Positions 1 through 8,850 of a DNA stretch of 64,000 nucleotides are shown one piece after another (the first letter of the stretch is position 1; the number at the start of each line of letters is the position of its first letter). The stretch is from Pantoea sp. Ap-967 (GTDB lineage Bacteria > Pseudomonadota > Gammaproteobacteria > Pseudomonadales > Pseudomonadaceae): the NCBI RefSeq assembly GCF_011752565.1, contig NZ_VWXK01000001.1, positions 1 through 64,000 on the forward strand. Reading direction: 5' to 3'. Both the position numbers and the translations under genes were made by a program. The notes beneath the pieces were generated by a model. It was not told the origin of the DNA, made no database searches, and saw nothing but the letters and a program-made list of their open reading frames with translations.

Positions 1-160
1 TCCCCTCACTCCGGTCTTGCTCCCGGGAGGACCGCGCTGCAGGCCCCATCCTGGGGCCCAGCGCTTGACGGGCATCCATGCCCGTCACCTCCCTCCGCAA
101 GACCTCCGTTCGGCCTCCTGAGGTCGCGATTGGTGTTGCCTGAACTACCGCGCGCTTAGA
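1..160. other. Intergenic stretch with small palindromes, no gene seen
   Basis: No convincing reading frame is present. Two small inverted repeats are visible: ggcccc/ggggcc at 42-58, and gacgggcat/atgcccgtc at 67-86 with a 2-base loop. A third pair, gacctc/gaggtc, lies at about 101-124. This looks like non-coding sequence just before the hexanucleotide tract. Confidence 0.5.
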
Positions 161-220
161 AGCAAGAGCAAGAGCAAAAGCAAAAGCAAAAGCAAAAGCA
201 AAAGCAAAAGCAAAAGCAAC
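161..220. repeat. AGCAAA hexanucleotide tandem repeat (10 units)
   Basis: Ten head-to-tail 6-base units: two AGCAAG, seven AGCAAA, then one AGCAAC. The tract is uninterrupted and lies 52 bases beyond the stop codon of the minus-strand diguanylate cyclase. On the minus strand it reads TTTGCT repeats. A tract of this purity is prone to slippage, but it is not inside a recognised gene, so no phase-variable product can be assigned. Confidence 0.95.
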
Positions 221-225
221 TGTGT

Positions 226-271
226 GCGGGAACCGCGAAGCAGGCGACGCGGATGGCACCGGCCTCGCCGG
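226..271. repeat. Degenerate REP element
   Basis: The run ccgcgaagcaggcgacgcgg, followed by ggcaccggcctcgccgg, resembles the linker and one arm of the intact REP pair at 35997-36084. The distal arm is missing. It abuts the stop codon of the minus-strand diguanylate cyclase. Confidence 0.5.
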
Positions 272-1426
272 CTACCTCACAGGGCTCACCACCAGCCGAA
301 TGCTGTCACGCCCTCCGCGCTTGGACTGATACAGCGCCACGTCCCCCTGCTCGATCAACGCCGCCAAACTGGCCGGTGGCTGGTCGAACAAGTTCGCGCC
401 AATGCTCAAGGTAACCGCCTGGGGCGTAGGCATCGCCTCCCGGGCAAACTGCTGGAAGCGCTCGCGCAACACCCCGCCCAGCTCCACCACCCGCTCGCCG
501 CTGGCAGCGCTCAGCAAAATCACGAACTCGTCACCGCCCAGCCGCGCGGCCAGCGAGCGCTCCGGCAGCACCGCGCGAATCATCTCGCTCAAGGCCACCA
601 GCAAACGGTCACCGGCGGCGTGCCCATGCAGGTCGTTCACCAGCTTGAAGTTGTCGATGTCGATCAACAGCAGCGCCGCCGGGTTCGCCGGGCTGACTTC
701 CTTGAACAAGTGCGGCGCCCGCACCTCCAGCGCCCGGCGGTTGTACAGCGCCGTCAGCGGGTCGCGTGCCGCCAGGCGGGCGATGCGCTCCTCACGGCGG
801 TAGCGCACGGTGCCAGTCATCGACAGGGCGATCAACATCAAGGCCATCGCCCCTTCGACCAGGGAAACCTGAATGATCAGCCCGCCAAAGGTGGCCAGGT
901 CGATCAGCGTGCCTGGGGTAATCGCGATAACCGCCTTGGTCACGTAGAACAAGCCATGTACCAGCAGCACATAGCGCAGCTGCGCAGCCCCGACGCTCAG
1001 CGACTTGCCGTGCGGGCGCAGCAGGAAGCTGGCCTTGAGCGTCAGCAGCGCCACCAGCAGCGAGTTGACCATCAGCATGACCTTCGACCACTGCGGCCCC
1101 ACCGGCAGCAGCAACAAGCCGAACCACACCAACACGATCAACAGCCAGCCACGCGACAGCCGCGACTGGGTAAAGCGCAACACGCCGGCGAGGAAGAACC
1201 AGTGGGCAACCACCAACAAGCCGTTGGCGAACCAGATACCGATCAGCAACAGCCCGATCCCGCGCAGCAGCGCCAGGGTCGAGCCGACGGTAATGGTGGC
1301 GAAGCCAGCGCTCCAGAACAGCAGCGACGGTTCGCGGACACTGCGCCATTCGATCGCCAGGTACAAGGCAGCAGCGGCTGCCAGGGCGATGGTAATGGTC
1401 AGCATCGTGGGTGGATCAAGCGCCAT
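272..1426 (-). CDS. Membrane-bound diguanylate cyclase (GGDEF)
   Basis: This 384-residue protein probably makes the second messenger c-di-GMP from two GTP at the inner membrane. About six or seven hydrophobic helices fill residues 8-205, and a GGDEF domain follows (about 215-380). The active-site motif RLGGDEF is intact, as is the usual DPLTALYNRR start of the domain. The inhibitory I-site RxxD that should lie five residues before GGDEF is replaced by PERS, so product inhibition at that site is probably absent. No EAL domain is present. The ATG at 1426 lacks a clear Shine-Dalgarno; a second Met lies 7 codons downstream. It is transcribed in the same direction as the CHASE4/GGDEF/EAL gene, 108 bases away. 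The signal sensed by the membrane part is unknown. Confidence 0.85.
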   Translation of the reverse strand: MALDPPTMLTITIALAAAAALYLAIEWRSVREPSLLFWSAGFATITVGSTLALLRGIGLLLIGIWFANGLLVVAHWFFLAGVLRFTQSRLSRGWLLIVLVWFGLLLLPVGPQWSKVMLMVNSLLVALLTLKASFLLRPHGKSLSVGAAQLRYVLLVHGLFYVTKAVIAITPGTLIDLATFGGLIIQVSLVEGAMALMLIALSMTGTVRYRREERIARLAARDPLTALYNRRALEVRAPHLFKEVSPANPAALLLIDIDNFKLVNDLHGHAAGDRLLVALSEMIRAVLPERSLAARLGGDEFVILLSAASGERVVELGGVLRERFQQFAREAMPTPQAVTLSIGANLFDQPPASLAALIEQGDVALYQSKRGGRDSIRLVVSPVR

Positions 1427-1534
1427 ATACAGGTTGGCCTATCTGGTTAACGTGGAAAAGGCCTGATTGTATGCGCTTGGGATGACTTTTCAGAGGGGCT
1501 ATACGTCGCGTCGCAAACGTTTGAATGTAACTGT

Positions 1535-4081
1535 TCATGGCATGACGCGATCGGCTGCCTTCCCTGCCTCCATCAAACGCATCAGCACCTGGTTTTCCAC
1601 CGGTTTGCTGAGCAAGAAACCTTGTACCTCATGGCACTGGTCATCACTGAGCAGGGCCAACTGTTCCGGGGTTTCGACGCCCTCGGCGGTGACGGTCATG
1701 CCCATGGCGTTGCCCAGGTTGATAATAGCTTGTACCACGCTACGGTCACTGTCGCTCTTGCCCAGCGACTGCACGAACCGCTTGTCGATCTTGATACTGT
1801 CGAACGGGTAGGTGCGCAGGTAGCCCAGCGATGAATAGCCTGTGCCGAAGTCGTCCATGTTCAGGCGCACGCCCAACTCTTTGAGCGCCGTCATGGTGTG
1901 CAAGGCCCCTTCGACGTCGTTGAGCATCACGTTCTCGGTGATTTCCAGCTCCAGGCGCTGCGCAGGCAAGCCACTGCAGCGCAAGGCATCGGCCACGTCG
2001 CGCACGACATCGCTGCGGCGGAACTGGGCCGGCGACATGTTCACCGACACCATCACCGCCAGCGGCCAGGCCCTGGCTCGCTCGCAGGCTTCACGCAGCA
2101 CCCAGTTGCCCAGCTGCACGATCAGGTCCGACTCCTCGGCCAACGGGATGAAACGGTCCGGCCTGAGCAACCCCAAGCGCGGGTGGCGCCAGCGCACCAG
2201 CGCCTCGGCCGACGCCACAGTGATGCCATCGACCTTGTAGCGCGGCTGGAAATGCAGCACCAGCTCATTGCGCGGGATCCCTTCACGCAGCTCACGCTCA
2301 AGGGTGCGCTTTTCCAGCAGCGCGGCGTTCATCTGGGGGGAGAAGTAGCGCCAGGTGTTCTTGCCGGCTTGCTTGGCACCGTACAAGGCCACGTCGGCGT
2401 AGCGAATCAGCTCGTTGGGCGCAGCGGGGTACTGCGCCGACAGCACCACCCCCAGGCTTACGCCGATCTGCACGGTGTGGCCGTCCAGGGTAATCGGCTG
2501 GCGCAGTGTCTCGATCAGGCGCAGGCAGAAGCGGTCCACTTCCTCTTGCTGGCCGGGCCGCGCCAGCACCACGATGAATTCGTCGCCGCCCAGGCGCGCC
2601 ACCAGGTCGCTGTCGCGGGTCATCTGCCCCAGGCGCAGGGCCACTTCGATCAACACCGCATCGCCAGCCGAGTGGCCGAGGCTGTCGTTGATTGGCTTGA
2701 AGTTGTCCAGGTCCAGCATCAGCAGGGCGATCTGCCCGGCCTCGGCCTGTTCGAGAAAACGGAACAATTTGTTGCGATTGGGCAGCCCGGTGAGGGCATC
2801 GTGCAGGGAAAGGTGCTGAATTTGCGCATGCGCCGCCACCTCATCGGTGATATCGCTGCACGTACCGCGAAACCCTTTGCAAATGCCCTGCTCGATGATC
2901 GCCCTGGCGGCAATGCGGCACTCGCGTTGCTGGCCGGCACGGTCGCGGTACTGGCAGCGCAGGTTGCCGCTGGCCTCGCTGGCGGCCAGGCCATGCAACC
3001 AGGCTTCGATGTCCAAGGTGTCACAGTCCAGCAGTTGCTTGAGCGGGCGCTGCAGCCATTGCGCTACCGTGTGCCCGGTCAACTCGGCGAAACGTGCGGA
3101 GAGGTAGGTCAGGTGCTGCTGGGCGTCGGTTTCCCAGATCCAGTCCGAGGCGGCTTCGGCCACGGCCTTGAAACGCGCTTCACTGGTTTCCAGGGCCGAC
3201 TTGGAGGCCGCCAGCTGGCGGTGGCTGCGGTCGATGCTGGCGCTGGTACGCATGGCCTGGCGGGCGAACACCAGCATGAACATCACGATGACCAGCAACG
3301 CCACGGCAAACGGCGCAACCACCGTGCGGATCAGCGTGCTGCCGGGCTGCTCCACATGCCAGGTCAACGCCTGGCCGCTGCCCTCCAGGGGCAGCAGGCC
3401 CCTGCCCGGCTCGGCACTTGCCGCCGTGGACAGGGCGAAATCCGACAAGCCGACGGTTCGGCCCAAGGCTTCGAGCATGGCGGGGTCGAGCACGCGCACG
3501 AACAGCAACACGGCTGCCGGTGCCGGCAAGTGGTGCGGCGCCGACGGCGAGCGGATCACCGCCGCAGCGAACAACGCCGGCTGGCCGCGAAACAGCAGGT
3601 AACCCGAGGCCGCCTGCTCGCGCTGCACGGCCTGGCGCGCCAGCTGCAGCACCCGGCCGCCACTGGCGCTGTGGTGGTCGAACCCTTGGTCACTCAGCTG
3701 GCCGTCCAGCACGGCGTAATGGGTGCCGTCGTCGTCAAGCACGAACACCCCTTCATACCCGTCTTCGGTGTAGAGGGTTTGCCCGACGTTGTCTTCATCG
3801 AAGGCCCAGTGGCTGTCTGCAGCCCCGGCCAGGTGATCGTAGGCGGCTTGCCAAAAGGCGTGGGTCAGCAGGTAGTTGCGCTCGTTCTTCTGCAGTTGGG
3901 CGAGGGCGGACTCGGCGTAGAAGCGGCTTTGCGCCTGTTCGCGCTCGTCCAGGGTCTGGGCGATGCGGTACAGCGACACCAGGCCCAACAGCAGGGCCAC
4001 GATGAGCAAGCCGGAAAACACCAGAATGAGTTGGCGAACCACCTGGCTGCGCGGCGAACCATTGCCGAGGATTGCGTCCAT
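1535..4081 (-). CDS. CHASE4-PAS-GGDEF-EAL sensor protein
   Basis: This 848-residue inner-membrane c-di-GMP enzyme has an N-terminal helix (about 15-38), a periplasmic CHASE4-like sensor (about 40-240), a second membrane helix (about 250-272), a PAS domain (about 300-415), GGDEF (about 420-590) and EAL (about 600-840). GGDEF is intact with an RDSD I-site upstream. The EAL domain carries EALVRW and DDFGTGYSSL, the metal-binding part of an active phosphodiesterase. The protein may therefore make or break c-di-GMP, and direction cannot be decided from sequence. The ATG at 4081 has AAAAGG about ten bases upstream. It lies downstream of no obvious partner; a REP pair separates it from the LysR gene. 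Confidence 0.88.
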   Translation of the reverse strand: MDAILGNGSPRSQVVRQLILVFSGLLIVALLLGLVSLYRIAQTLDEREQAQSRFYAESALAQLQKNERNYLLTHAFWQAAYDHLAGAADSHWAFDEDNVGQTLYTEDGYEGVFVLDDDGTHYAVLDGQLSDQGFDHHSASGGRVLQLARQAVQREQAASGYLLFRGQPALFAAAVIRSPSAPHHLPAPAAVLLFVRVLDPAMLEALGRTVGLSDFALSTAASAEPGRGLLPLEGSGQALTWHVEQPGSTLIRTVVAPFAVALLVIVMFMLVFARQAMRTSASIDRSHRQLAASKSALETSEARFKAVAEAASDWIWETDAQQHLTYLSARFAELTGHTVAQWLQRPLKQLLDCDTLDIEAWLHGLAASEASGNLRCQYRDRAGQQRECRIAARAIIEQGICKGFRGTCSDITDEVAAHAQIQHLSLHDALTGLPNRNKLFRFLEQAEAGQIALLMLDLDNFKPINDSLGHSAGDAVLIEVALRLGQMTRDSDLVARLGGDEFIVVLARPGQQEEVDRFCLRLIETLRQPITLDGHTVQIGVSLGVVLSAQYPAAPNELIRYADVALYGAKQAGKNTWRYFSPQMNAALLEKRTLERELREGIPRNELVLHFQPRYKVDGITVASAEALVRWRHPRLGLLRPDRFIPLAEESDLIVQLGNWVLREACERARAWPLAVMVSVNMSPAQFRRSDVVRDVADALRCSGLPAQRLELEITENVMLNDVEGALHTMTALKELGVRLNMDDFGTGYSSLGYLRTYPFDSIKIDKRFVQSLGKSDSDRSVVQAIINLGNAMGMTVTAEGVETPEQLALLSDDQCHEVQGFLLSKPVENQVLMRLMEAGKAADRVMP

Positions 4082-4177
4082 TCATGTGAGCCTTTTCCAA
4101 GGGTTCGTCAGGGTTGACTGGCCTGGGCTGGCGATGATCGGTACAACTGACGACTGGTGCTTGGCCGGTGCCGGCCT

Positions 4178-4255
4178 CTTCGCGGGGCAAGCCCGCTCCT
4201 ACAGGCGTGCTATCGCCGAGGATGCGTGTGTAGGAGCAGGCTTGCCCCGCGAAAG
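4178..4255. repeat. REP pair (inverted)
   Basis: Two facing copies of the TGTAGGAGC..GCCCCGCGAA type palindrome lie at 4178-4204 and 4229-4255, separated by 24 bases. They fill the gap between two minus-strand genes. Confidence 0.85.
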
Positions 4256-4272
4256 GGCCCGCCCAGGCACCC

Positions 4273-5157
4273 TCACTGCCCCGACAGAAACGTCACCAAC
4301 TGCCGCGCATGCGAACTCAGCTGCTCCCAATCGCGAAAACACAAACGCAATTCCAGCGTAGCCCAGCGTTCCTCCAGCGCCACCCGGCGCACCGGCAATT
4401 CCTGCTCGGCACGCATCGCCGCCGTTTCCGGCACCATGGCAATCCCGGCCTGGCGCGCCACCAGTTGCGCAATGGCCTCGAAACTGGGTGCGCGCACCCG
4501 GACCTTCAACGGTCGGGCAAGGTTGATGGCCAGCCCCTCGACGAAGCGCTGCATGGGCCGCTCGCTGGGCAAGCAGATGAACGGGTAGCCCAAGGCATCG
4601 CCCAGGCACAGCTGCTCGCGCCCGGCCAGCGGGTGGTCGATCGGCACCAGCATCACCAGGCGCTCGGTACGAAACGGCAAGGTCACCACATCGGCATCAA
4701 TCGACAAGCTGTCGTACACGCCGATTTCACACTCACCGGCCAGCACCGCACGCAACACATCGGCGCTTTTGTGTTCGGCCAGTTGCAGGTCCACTTCCGG
4801 GTAATCGGCCAGGAACGGCCCGAGCACCGCCGGCAACAAGGTGCTGGTACTGACCGTGGACGCCGCCAGGTGCAGGGTGACCCGCCGTTGCCCAGCCAGC
4901 TCCTGCAGGGTGTTTTGCAGCGACTGGGCCTGGGCCAGCACCGCCCGCGCGCCCTCCAGCACCAGCCGCCCGGCAGGCGTTGCCTGCATGCCCTCGGCCG
5001 TGCGGGTGAACAAGGTGACGCCGCAGCGCGCTTCGAGCAGGCGCAAGCGGTTGCTGGCTGCAGACACCGCCACCGGGAAGGTGGCAGCCGCCTTGCTCAG
5101 GCTGCCCGTGGCCGCGATGGCCAGCAGCAGGCGCAGGTCGGGAAGATCGAAAGGCAT
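4273..5157 (-). CDS. LysR-family transcriptional regulator
   Basis: This 294-residue protein has the LysR layout: an N-terminal winged helix-turn-helix (residues 5-64, with DLRLLLAIAATGSLSKAA and SNRLRLLE) and a periplasmic-binding-protein-like effector domain (about 88-290). The start at 5157 is supported by GGAGAAGG upstream. It is divergent from the EamA transporter across 104 bases, the usual arrangement for a LysR protein that controls its neighbour. The effector is unknown. The HTH has PVAVSAASNR where many LysR proteins have QPALS..I, a variant seen in the family. Confidence 0.9.
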   Translation of the reverse strand: MPFDLPDLRLLLAIAATGSLSKAAATFPVAVSAASNRLRLLEARCGVTLFTRTAEGMQATPAGRLVLEGARAVLAQAQSLQNTLQELAGQRRVTLHLAASTVSTSTLLPAVLGPFLADYPEVDLQLAEHKSADVLRAVLAGECEIGVYDSLSIDADVVTLPFRTERLVMLVPIDHPLAGREQLCLGDALGYPFICLPSERPMQRFVEGLAINLARPLKVRVRAPSFEAIAQLVARQAGIAMVPETAAMRAEQELPVRRVALEERWATLELRLCFRDWEQLSSHARQLVTFLSGQ

Positions 5158-5261
5158 TTAGGCCTTCTCCAAAAGCGAACGCCATGTTCGATAAAAAGCG
5201 ATTCTAGCGCAGCGGCGTTCTGTTCAGAATAAGCCCTGCCCTCCTTCACCACGGATCCCCC

Positions 5262-6218
5262 ATGAACGCACTGAGCCGCCTGATCCACCGCCAGTTGCAA
5301 AGCGGCGCCCTCTACGCTGTGCTGGCCGCGCTGGGTTTCAGCTTCAAGGCCATCTTCGTCAAGCTGGCCTACGCCGCCGGCCCGGTCGATGCCATCAGCC
5401 TGCTGGCCCTGCGCATGGGCCTGTCACTGCCACTGTTCGCCTGGCTGGTGTTCGCCAGCCGGGGCCAGGGCGGCGCGCCGTTGAACCTGGGTGACGGCGT
5501 GCGCGTGGCCCTGCTCGGGCTGTTCGGGTACTACCTGGCCAGCCTGTTCGACTTCTATGGCCTGCAGTACATCAGCGCCGGGCTTGAACGGTTGATCCTG
5601 TTCACCTACCCCACCCTGGTGCTGGTGTTCCAGGCCATTGCCCTGCGCGAGAAGCCCAGTACGCGCACGCTCACGGCGATGGCCCTGTGCTACGTGGGGC
5701 TGGGCATCGCGTTCGTGCACGATGTCAGCGTCAGCGGCGCTGGCCAGCAGGTGGTGCTGGGCTCGCTGTGGGTGTTTGCCAGTGCCGTGACCTACGCGCT
5801 GTACTACTCCGGCACCGGCATGATGCTCAAGCGCATGGGCTCCATGCGCCTGGCCGGGCTGTGCGGCACTGCCTCTTCGCTGATGGTACTGGGGCACTAC
5901 CTGCTGGTGGCCCCGGTCGGCCAGCTGTGGCAACTACCCGGCGCCGTATGGGCGAACGCGGCGATGATGGCGGTGTTTTCCACGGTATTGCCCATCTATT
6001 GGGTGGCGTTGGCCATCCAGCGCATGGGGCCGACCCAAACTGCAGCGGTGGGCAACCTGGGCCCAGTGCTCACCGTGCTGGCCTCGTGGGCGATTCTGGG
6101 TGAGGACATTTCCGTGTACCAGGTGGCCGGCCTTGCGGTGGTGCTGTTCGCCATCTCCCGGCTCAAGCCCGGCAAGCCCAAGGCCAAGGCGCAGGCGGCT
6201 GGCGAAGCGGCCGCCTGA
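5262..6218 (+). CDS. EamA/DMT-superfamily transporter
   Basis: This 318-residue protein has about ten hydrophobic helices arranged as two EamA repeats (about 18-155 and 165-300), typical of drug/metabolite exporters of the inner membrane. The C-terminal tail is short and basic. It is divergent from the LysR gene, which probably regulates it. The substrate cannot be read from sequence; family members export amino acids, metabolites or toxicants. The start was chosen at the first ATG after the intergenic region; the Shine-Dalgarno is weak. It ends 4 bases before the stop of the convergent pssA. Confidence 0.87.
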   Translation: MNALSRLIHRQLQSGALYAVLAALGFSFKAIFVKLAYAAGPVDAISLLALRMGLSLPLFAWLVFASRGQGGAPLNLGDGVRVALLGLFGYYLASLFDFYGLQYISAGLERLILFTYPTLVLVFQAIALREKPSTRTLTAMALCYVGLGIAFVHDVSVSGAGQQVVLGSLWVFASAVTYALYYSGTGMMLKRMGSMRLAGLCGTASSLMVLGHYLLVAPVGQLWQLPGAVWANAAMMAVFSTVLPIYWVALAIQRMGPTQTAAVGNLGPVLTVLASWAILGEDISVYQVAGLAVVLFAISRLKPGKPKAKAQAAGEAAA

Positions 6219-6222
6219 CCCT

Positions 6223-7557
6223 TCAGAGCACCCGTTTGATCAGCGGCTCCAGGCGGCTGTAGCGCAAGCGCCGCAGGAACTTGCGCACATCCTTGGGGTG
6301 CTCGGCCTTTTCACCCAAGTCGCTTGCAGCCGCAATCTGTGGCGCGTGGCGGCGGATGCCTTCCAGCTCCACGGCTCGCGGCACCAGCCACTGCCCCAGC
6401 GGGTCGTCGATCAGCAGGCCGTTTTCCAGGTCCAGGTTGAAGCCGCGAGGGTTGAGGTTGTTACCGGTCAGCAGCGAATAACGCTGGTCGACCCACACCC
6501 CCTTGGCGTGGAAGGTATGCCCCGGATCGTTCCAGATGCGCACCACCAGCTGGCCACAGGCGATGGCCGTATGGCGCCGGCGGGCAAAGGTGCGCAGGTT
6601 GTCCTCGTACAGGTACGGCAAGGCGCCGCTGGCGCTGAACGGCTCGCCGGGGGCGATGTAGAAGTCGTTGGCGGTGCGGTGGCCAACGATCAGCTCGATG
6701 CGCACGCCACGGTCCAGGGCATGGTCGATCTCGCGCATCACCACCCGCGGCGGGTTGAAATAGGGCGTGCTGATCACGATCTGCGACCGCGCTGCCGCCA
6801 GCAACGCGCACAGGCTACGGTTGAGCGGGTTGCCACGGCCGACGCCAAGCAACGGCACCACGCGCAAGCACGGCTCGCCTGGCGCTGCCGGCACCTCATA
6901 GGCCATGCGCCGCAGCCGCGCACGCAGGCGCCGGATATCGCCACGCAAGCCGCGCGGGGCGGGTGCCGGCGGCAAGTCCAGGCGCGGTGTGGCGGTGGGG
7001 TGCAGCAGGCGCTGCACCAGCCCGGCCATGGCATCGGCCAGGGCCGCTGATTCGAACAGGTGGTAACGGTCCAGCCGGTAGCGGTCGAAGCGGTGCAGGT
7101 AGACGTTGTTCAGGCTGGCGCCGGTGTACAGCACGCAGTCATCGATGATACTGCCCTTCAGGTGCAGCACGCCGAACAGCTCGCGGGTTTGCACCGGCAC
7201 CCCGTGGATCGCCACCTCAAGCCCGCGTAACTGGCGCTGGGCCTGGTACCAGGCGGCGTTGCCCGGCTGCCGGCCAGCGCCGAGCAGGCCACGGCGGGCG
7301 CGGAACCAGTCGACCACCACGGTGATTTCCAGCGCTGGCCGTGCGGCCTTGGCCTGGTAGAGGGCGTCGAGCACTTCCTGGCCAGCCTCGTCTTCCTGCA
7401 GGTACAGGGCCACGATGACGATGCGCCGGGTCGCCGCGGCAATGCGTTCGAGCAGGCAATTGCGATAAGCCCTGGCATCGGGCAGCACCTGGATCGCCTC
7501 GGGGGCGATGGCAACACCTGGCAGTGCCGCCAGCAGGGATTCGGGGTTCACGTGCAT
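6223..7557 (-). CDS. pssA: CDP-diacylglycerol-serine phosphatidyltransferase, PLD type
   Basis: This 444-residue protein matches the E. coli-type PssA (about 450 residues), which joins serine to CDP-diacylglycerol to make phosphatidylserine at the membrane surface. Two phospholipase D HKD motifs are complete: H132-x-K134-x4-D139 (LHLKGSIIDD) and H350-x-K352-x4-D357 (FHAKGVWVDQ), each followed by TGxxLN / TGNNLNPR. No membrane helices are evident, consistent with a peripheral enzyme. It converges on the EamA gene with a 4-base gap. A cardiolipin synthase is the main alternative, but PssA fits better in length and in the GNNLNPR-type second motif. Confidence 0.85.
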   Translation of the reverse strand: MHVNPESLLAALPGVAIAPEAIQVLPDARAYRNCLLERIAAATRRIVIVALYLQEDEAGQEVLDALYQAKAARPALEITVVVDWFRARRGLLGAGRQPGNAAWYQAQRQLRGLEVAIHGVPVQTRELFGVLHLKGSIIDDCVLYTGASLNNVYLHRFDRYRLDRYHLFESAALADAMAGLVQRLLHPTATPRLDLPPAPAPRGLRGDIRRLRARLRRMAYEVPAAPGEPCLRVVPLLGVGRGNPLNRSLCALLAAARSQIVISTPYFNPPRVVMREIDHALDRGVRIELIVGHRTANDFYIAPGEPFSASGALPYLYEDNLRTFARRRHTAIACGQLVVRIWNDPGHTFHAKGVWVDQRYSLLTGNNLNPRGFNLDLENGLLIDDPLGQWLVPRAVELEGIRRHAPQIAAASDLGEKAEHPKDVRKFLRRLRYSRLEPLIKRVL

Positions 7558-7708
7558 TCACCTTCTATGTGCGGTCAGGTCCATTCCTGGCCGATGTGCC
7601 GGGGTGTAAGATCCACCGGGTAACGACCCATAACAACAAGAAACATGCGAGGCCGGTTTTTCCACTGCCCCTGACGAACTACGCCTCAGCTTGCACAGGA
7701 AGATCGCA

Positions 7709-8701
7709 ATGGTCCACCCCGCGACATCAATGGTAACGCCTTCCCCTGTCAGAACCTTCGGTTTCCTGATCGTGCCCAACTTCACCACCATTGGCCTGGC
7801 CTCGGCGGTGGAAACCCTGCGCATGGCCAACCTGGCGGCGCGCCACACCTTGTACCGCAGCGTGCTGATTGCCGCCAGCCATGAGCCGGTTGTGGCCAGC
7901 AACGGCATGCGCGTGCTGCCCGACCACAGCATCGCCGACGCCCCGCCTCTGGATGCCCTGTTCGTGGTCGGCGCCAACCCCATCGACCGCAGCCGCGCCA
8001 CCCGCCCGCTGGGCGATTGGCTGCGCCAGCTGGCTCGCCAACAGCTGCCACTGGGCGGCATCTGTACCGGCAGCTACCTGCTGGCCAAGGCCGACTTGCT
8101 CAAGGGCTACCGCTGCACCATCCATTGGGAAGACCTGCAGGTGCTGCAGGAGCACTTCCCCGGCATCGTGATTTCCAGCCAGCTGTTCGAACTGGACCGC
8201 GACCGCTACACCTGCTCGGGCGGTGTTGCGGCCATGGACATGATGCTGCAACTGGTGGCCCGCGAGCCTGGCGGCCAGGCCATCGCCGCCAAGGCCGCCG
8301 AGCTGCTGCTGTGCGACCGCGTGCGCGGCGAGCGCGAACGGCAACGGGTGCCGCTGTGGACCTTGCTGGGCAGTGGCCAGCCAAAGTTGAGCCAGGTGGT
8401 GGCGATCATGGAGGCCAACCTGGAAGAGCCGCTGGGGCTCGAAGAGCTGGCCAGCCTCAACGAGGTGACCGTGCGCCAGCTGGAGCGGCTGTTCCACAAG
8501 TACCTGCAGCGCACCCCCAGCCAGTATTACCTGGAACTGCGGCTGTCGCGGGCGCGGGAGTTGCTGCTGCGCAGCGATGTGCAGGTGCGCGAGGTGGCGC
8601 TGGCCTGCGGGTTCAGCTCGCCGGCGCATTTTTCCAAGAGCTACAGCCGGTTCTTCGGCCTGTCGCCGCTGGGCGAGCGGCGCCAGGCATCACTGCACTA
8701 G
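7709..8701 (+). CDS. cahR: GlxA-type AraC regulator, probable creatine regulator CahR
   Basis: This 330-residue protein has an N-terminal DJ-1/PfpI (GATase1-like) domain (about 10-190) and a C-terminal AraC helix-turn-helix pair (about 225-325). The nucleophile-elbow Cys is kept in GGICTGSYLL. I start at the ATG at 7709, with AGGA ten bases upstream, rather than at a TTG 18 bases earlier. It precedes a convergent MHS transporter and creatinase. In P. putida KT2440 the regulator at this position is, as I recall, CahR, which activates creatinase in response to creatine. The family assignment is certain; the symbol rests on synteny and memory. Confidence 0.78.
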   Translation: MVHPATSMVTPSPVRTFGFLIVPNFTTIGLASAVETLRMANLAARHTLYRSVLIAASHEPVVASNGMRVLPDHSIADAPPLDALFVVGANPIDRSRATRPLGDWLRQLARQQLPLGGICTGSYLLAKADLLKGYRCTIHWEDLQVLQEHFPGIVISSQLFELDRDRYTCSGGVAAMDMMLQLVAREPGGQAIAAKAAELLLCDRVRGERERQRVPLWTLLGSGQPKLSQVVAIMEANLEEPLGLEELASLNEVTVRQLERLFHKYLQRTPSQYYLELRLSRARELLLRSDVQVREVALACGFSSPAHFSKSYSRFFGLSPLGERRQASLH

Positions 8702-8715
8702 CGCTGGCGCAGCCC

Positions 8716-8835
8716 CTGGTAGGAGCGAGCACAGCTCGCGATGGGCTGCAACGCAGCCCCGGCATTCTGTGCCGCGAAGCTGAAAAACTGGGGCCGCTGC
8801 GCGCCGCATCGCGAGCTACGCTCGCTCCTACCAGG
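8716..8835. repeat. Composite REP element (~120 bp)
   Basis: Ends ctggtaggagcgagc / gctcgctcctaccag are inverted. The interior holds a second small stem (gggctgca/tgcagccc type), then ccgcgaagctga and ggggccgctgcgcgc. The same composite recurs at 16071, 25810 and 32221. Confidence 0.88.
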
Positions 8836-8850
8836 GCCAGTGCAGTGCCC

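Noticed and set aside
161..220. CRISPR or telomere-like array
   Set aside because: Units are 6 bases with no spacers; a simple sequence repeat.
1898..4117. 739-codon plus-strand frame opposite the CHASE4-GGDEF-EAL gene
   Set aside because: It mirrors a clear gene on the other strand, is rich in Q, H, R and G as expected of high-GC antisense frames, and has no domain.
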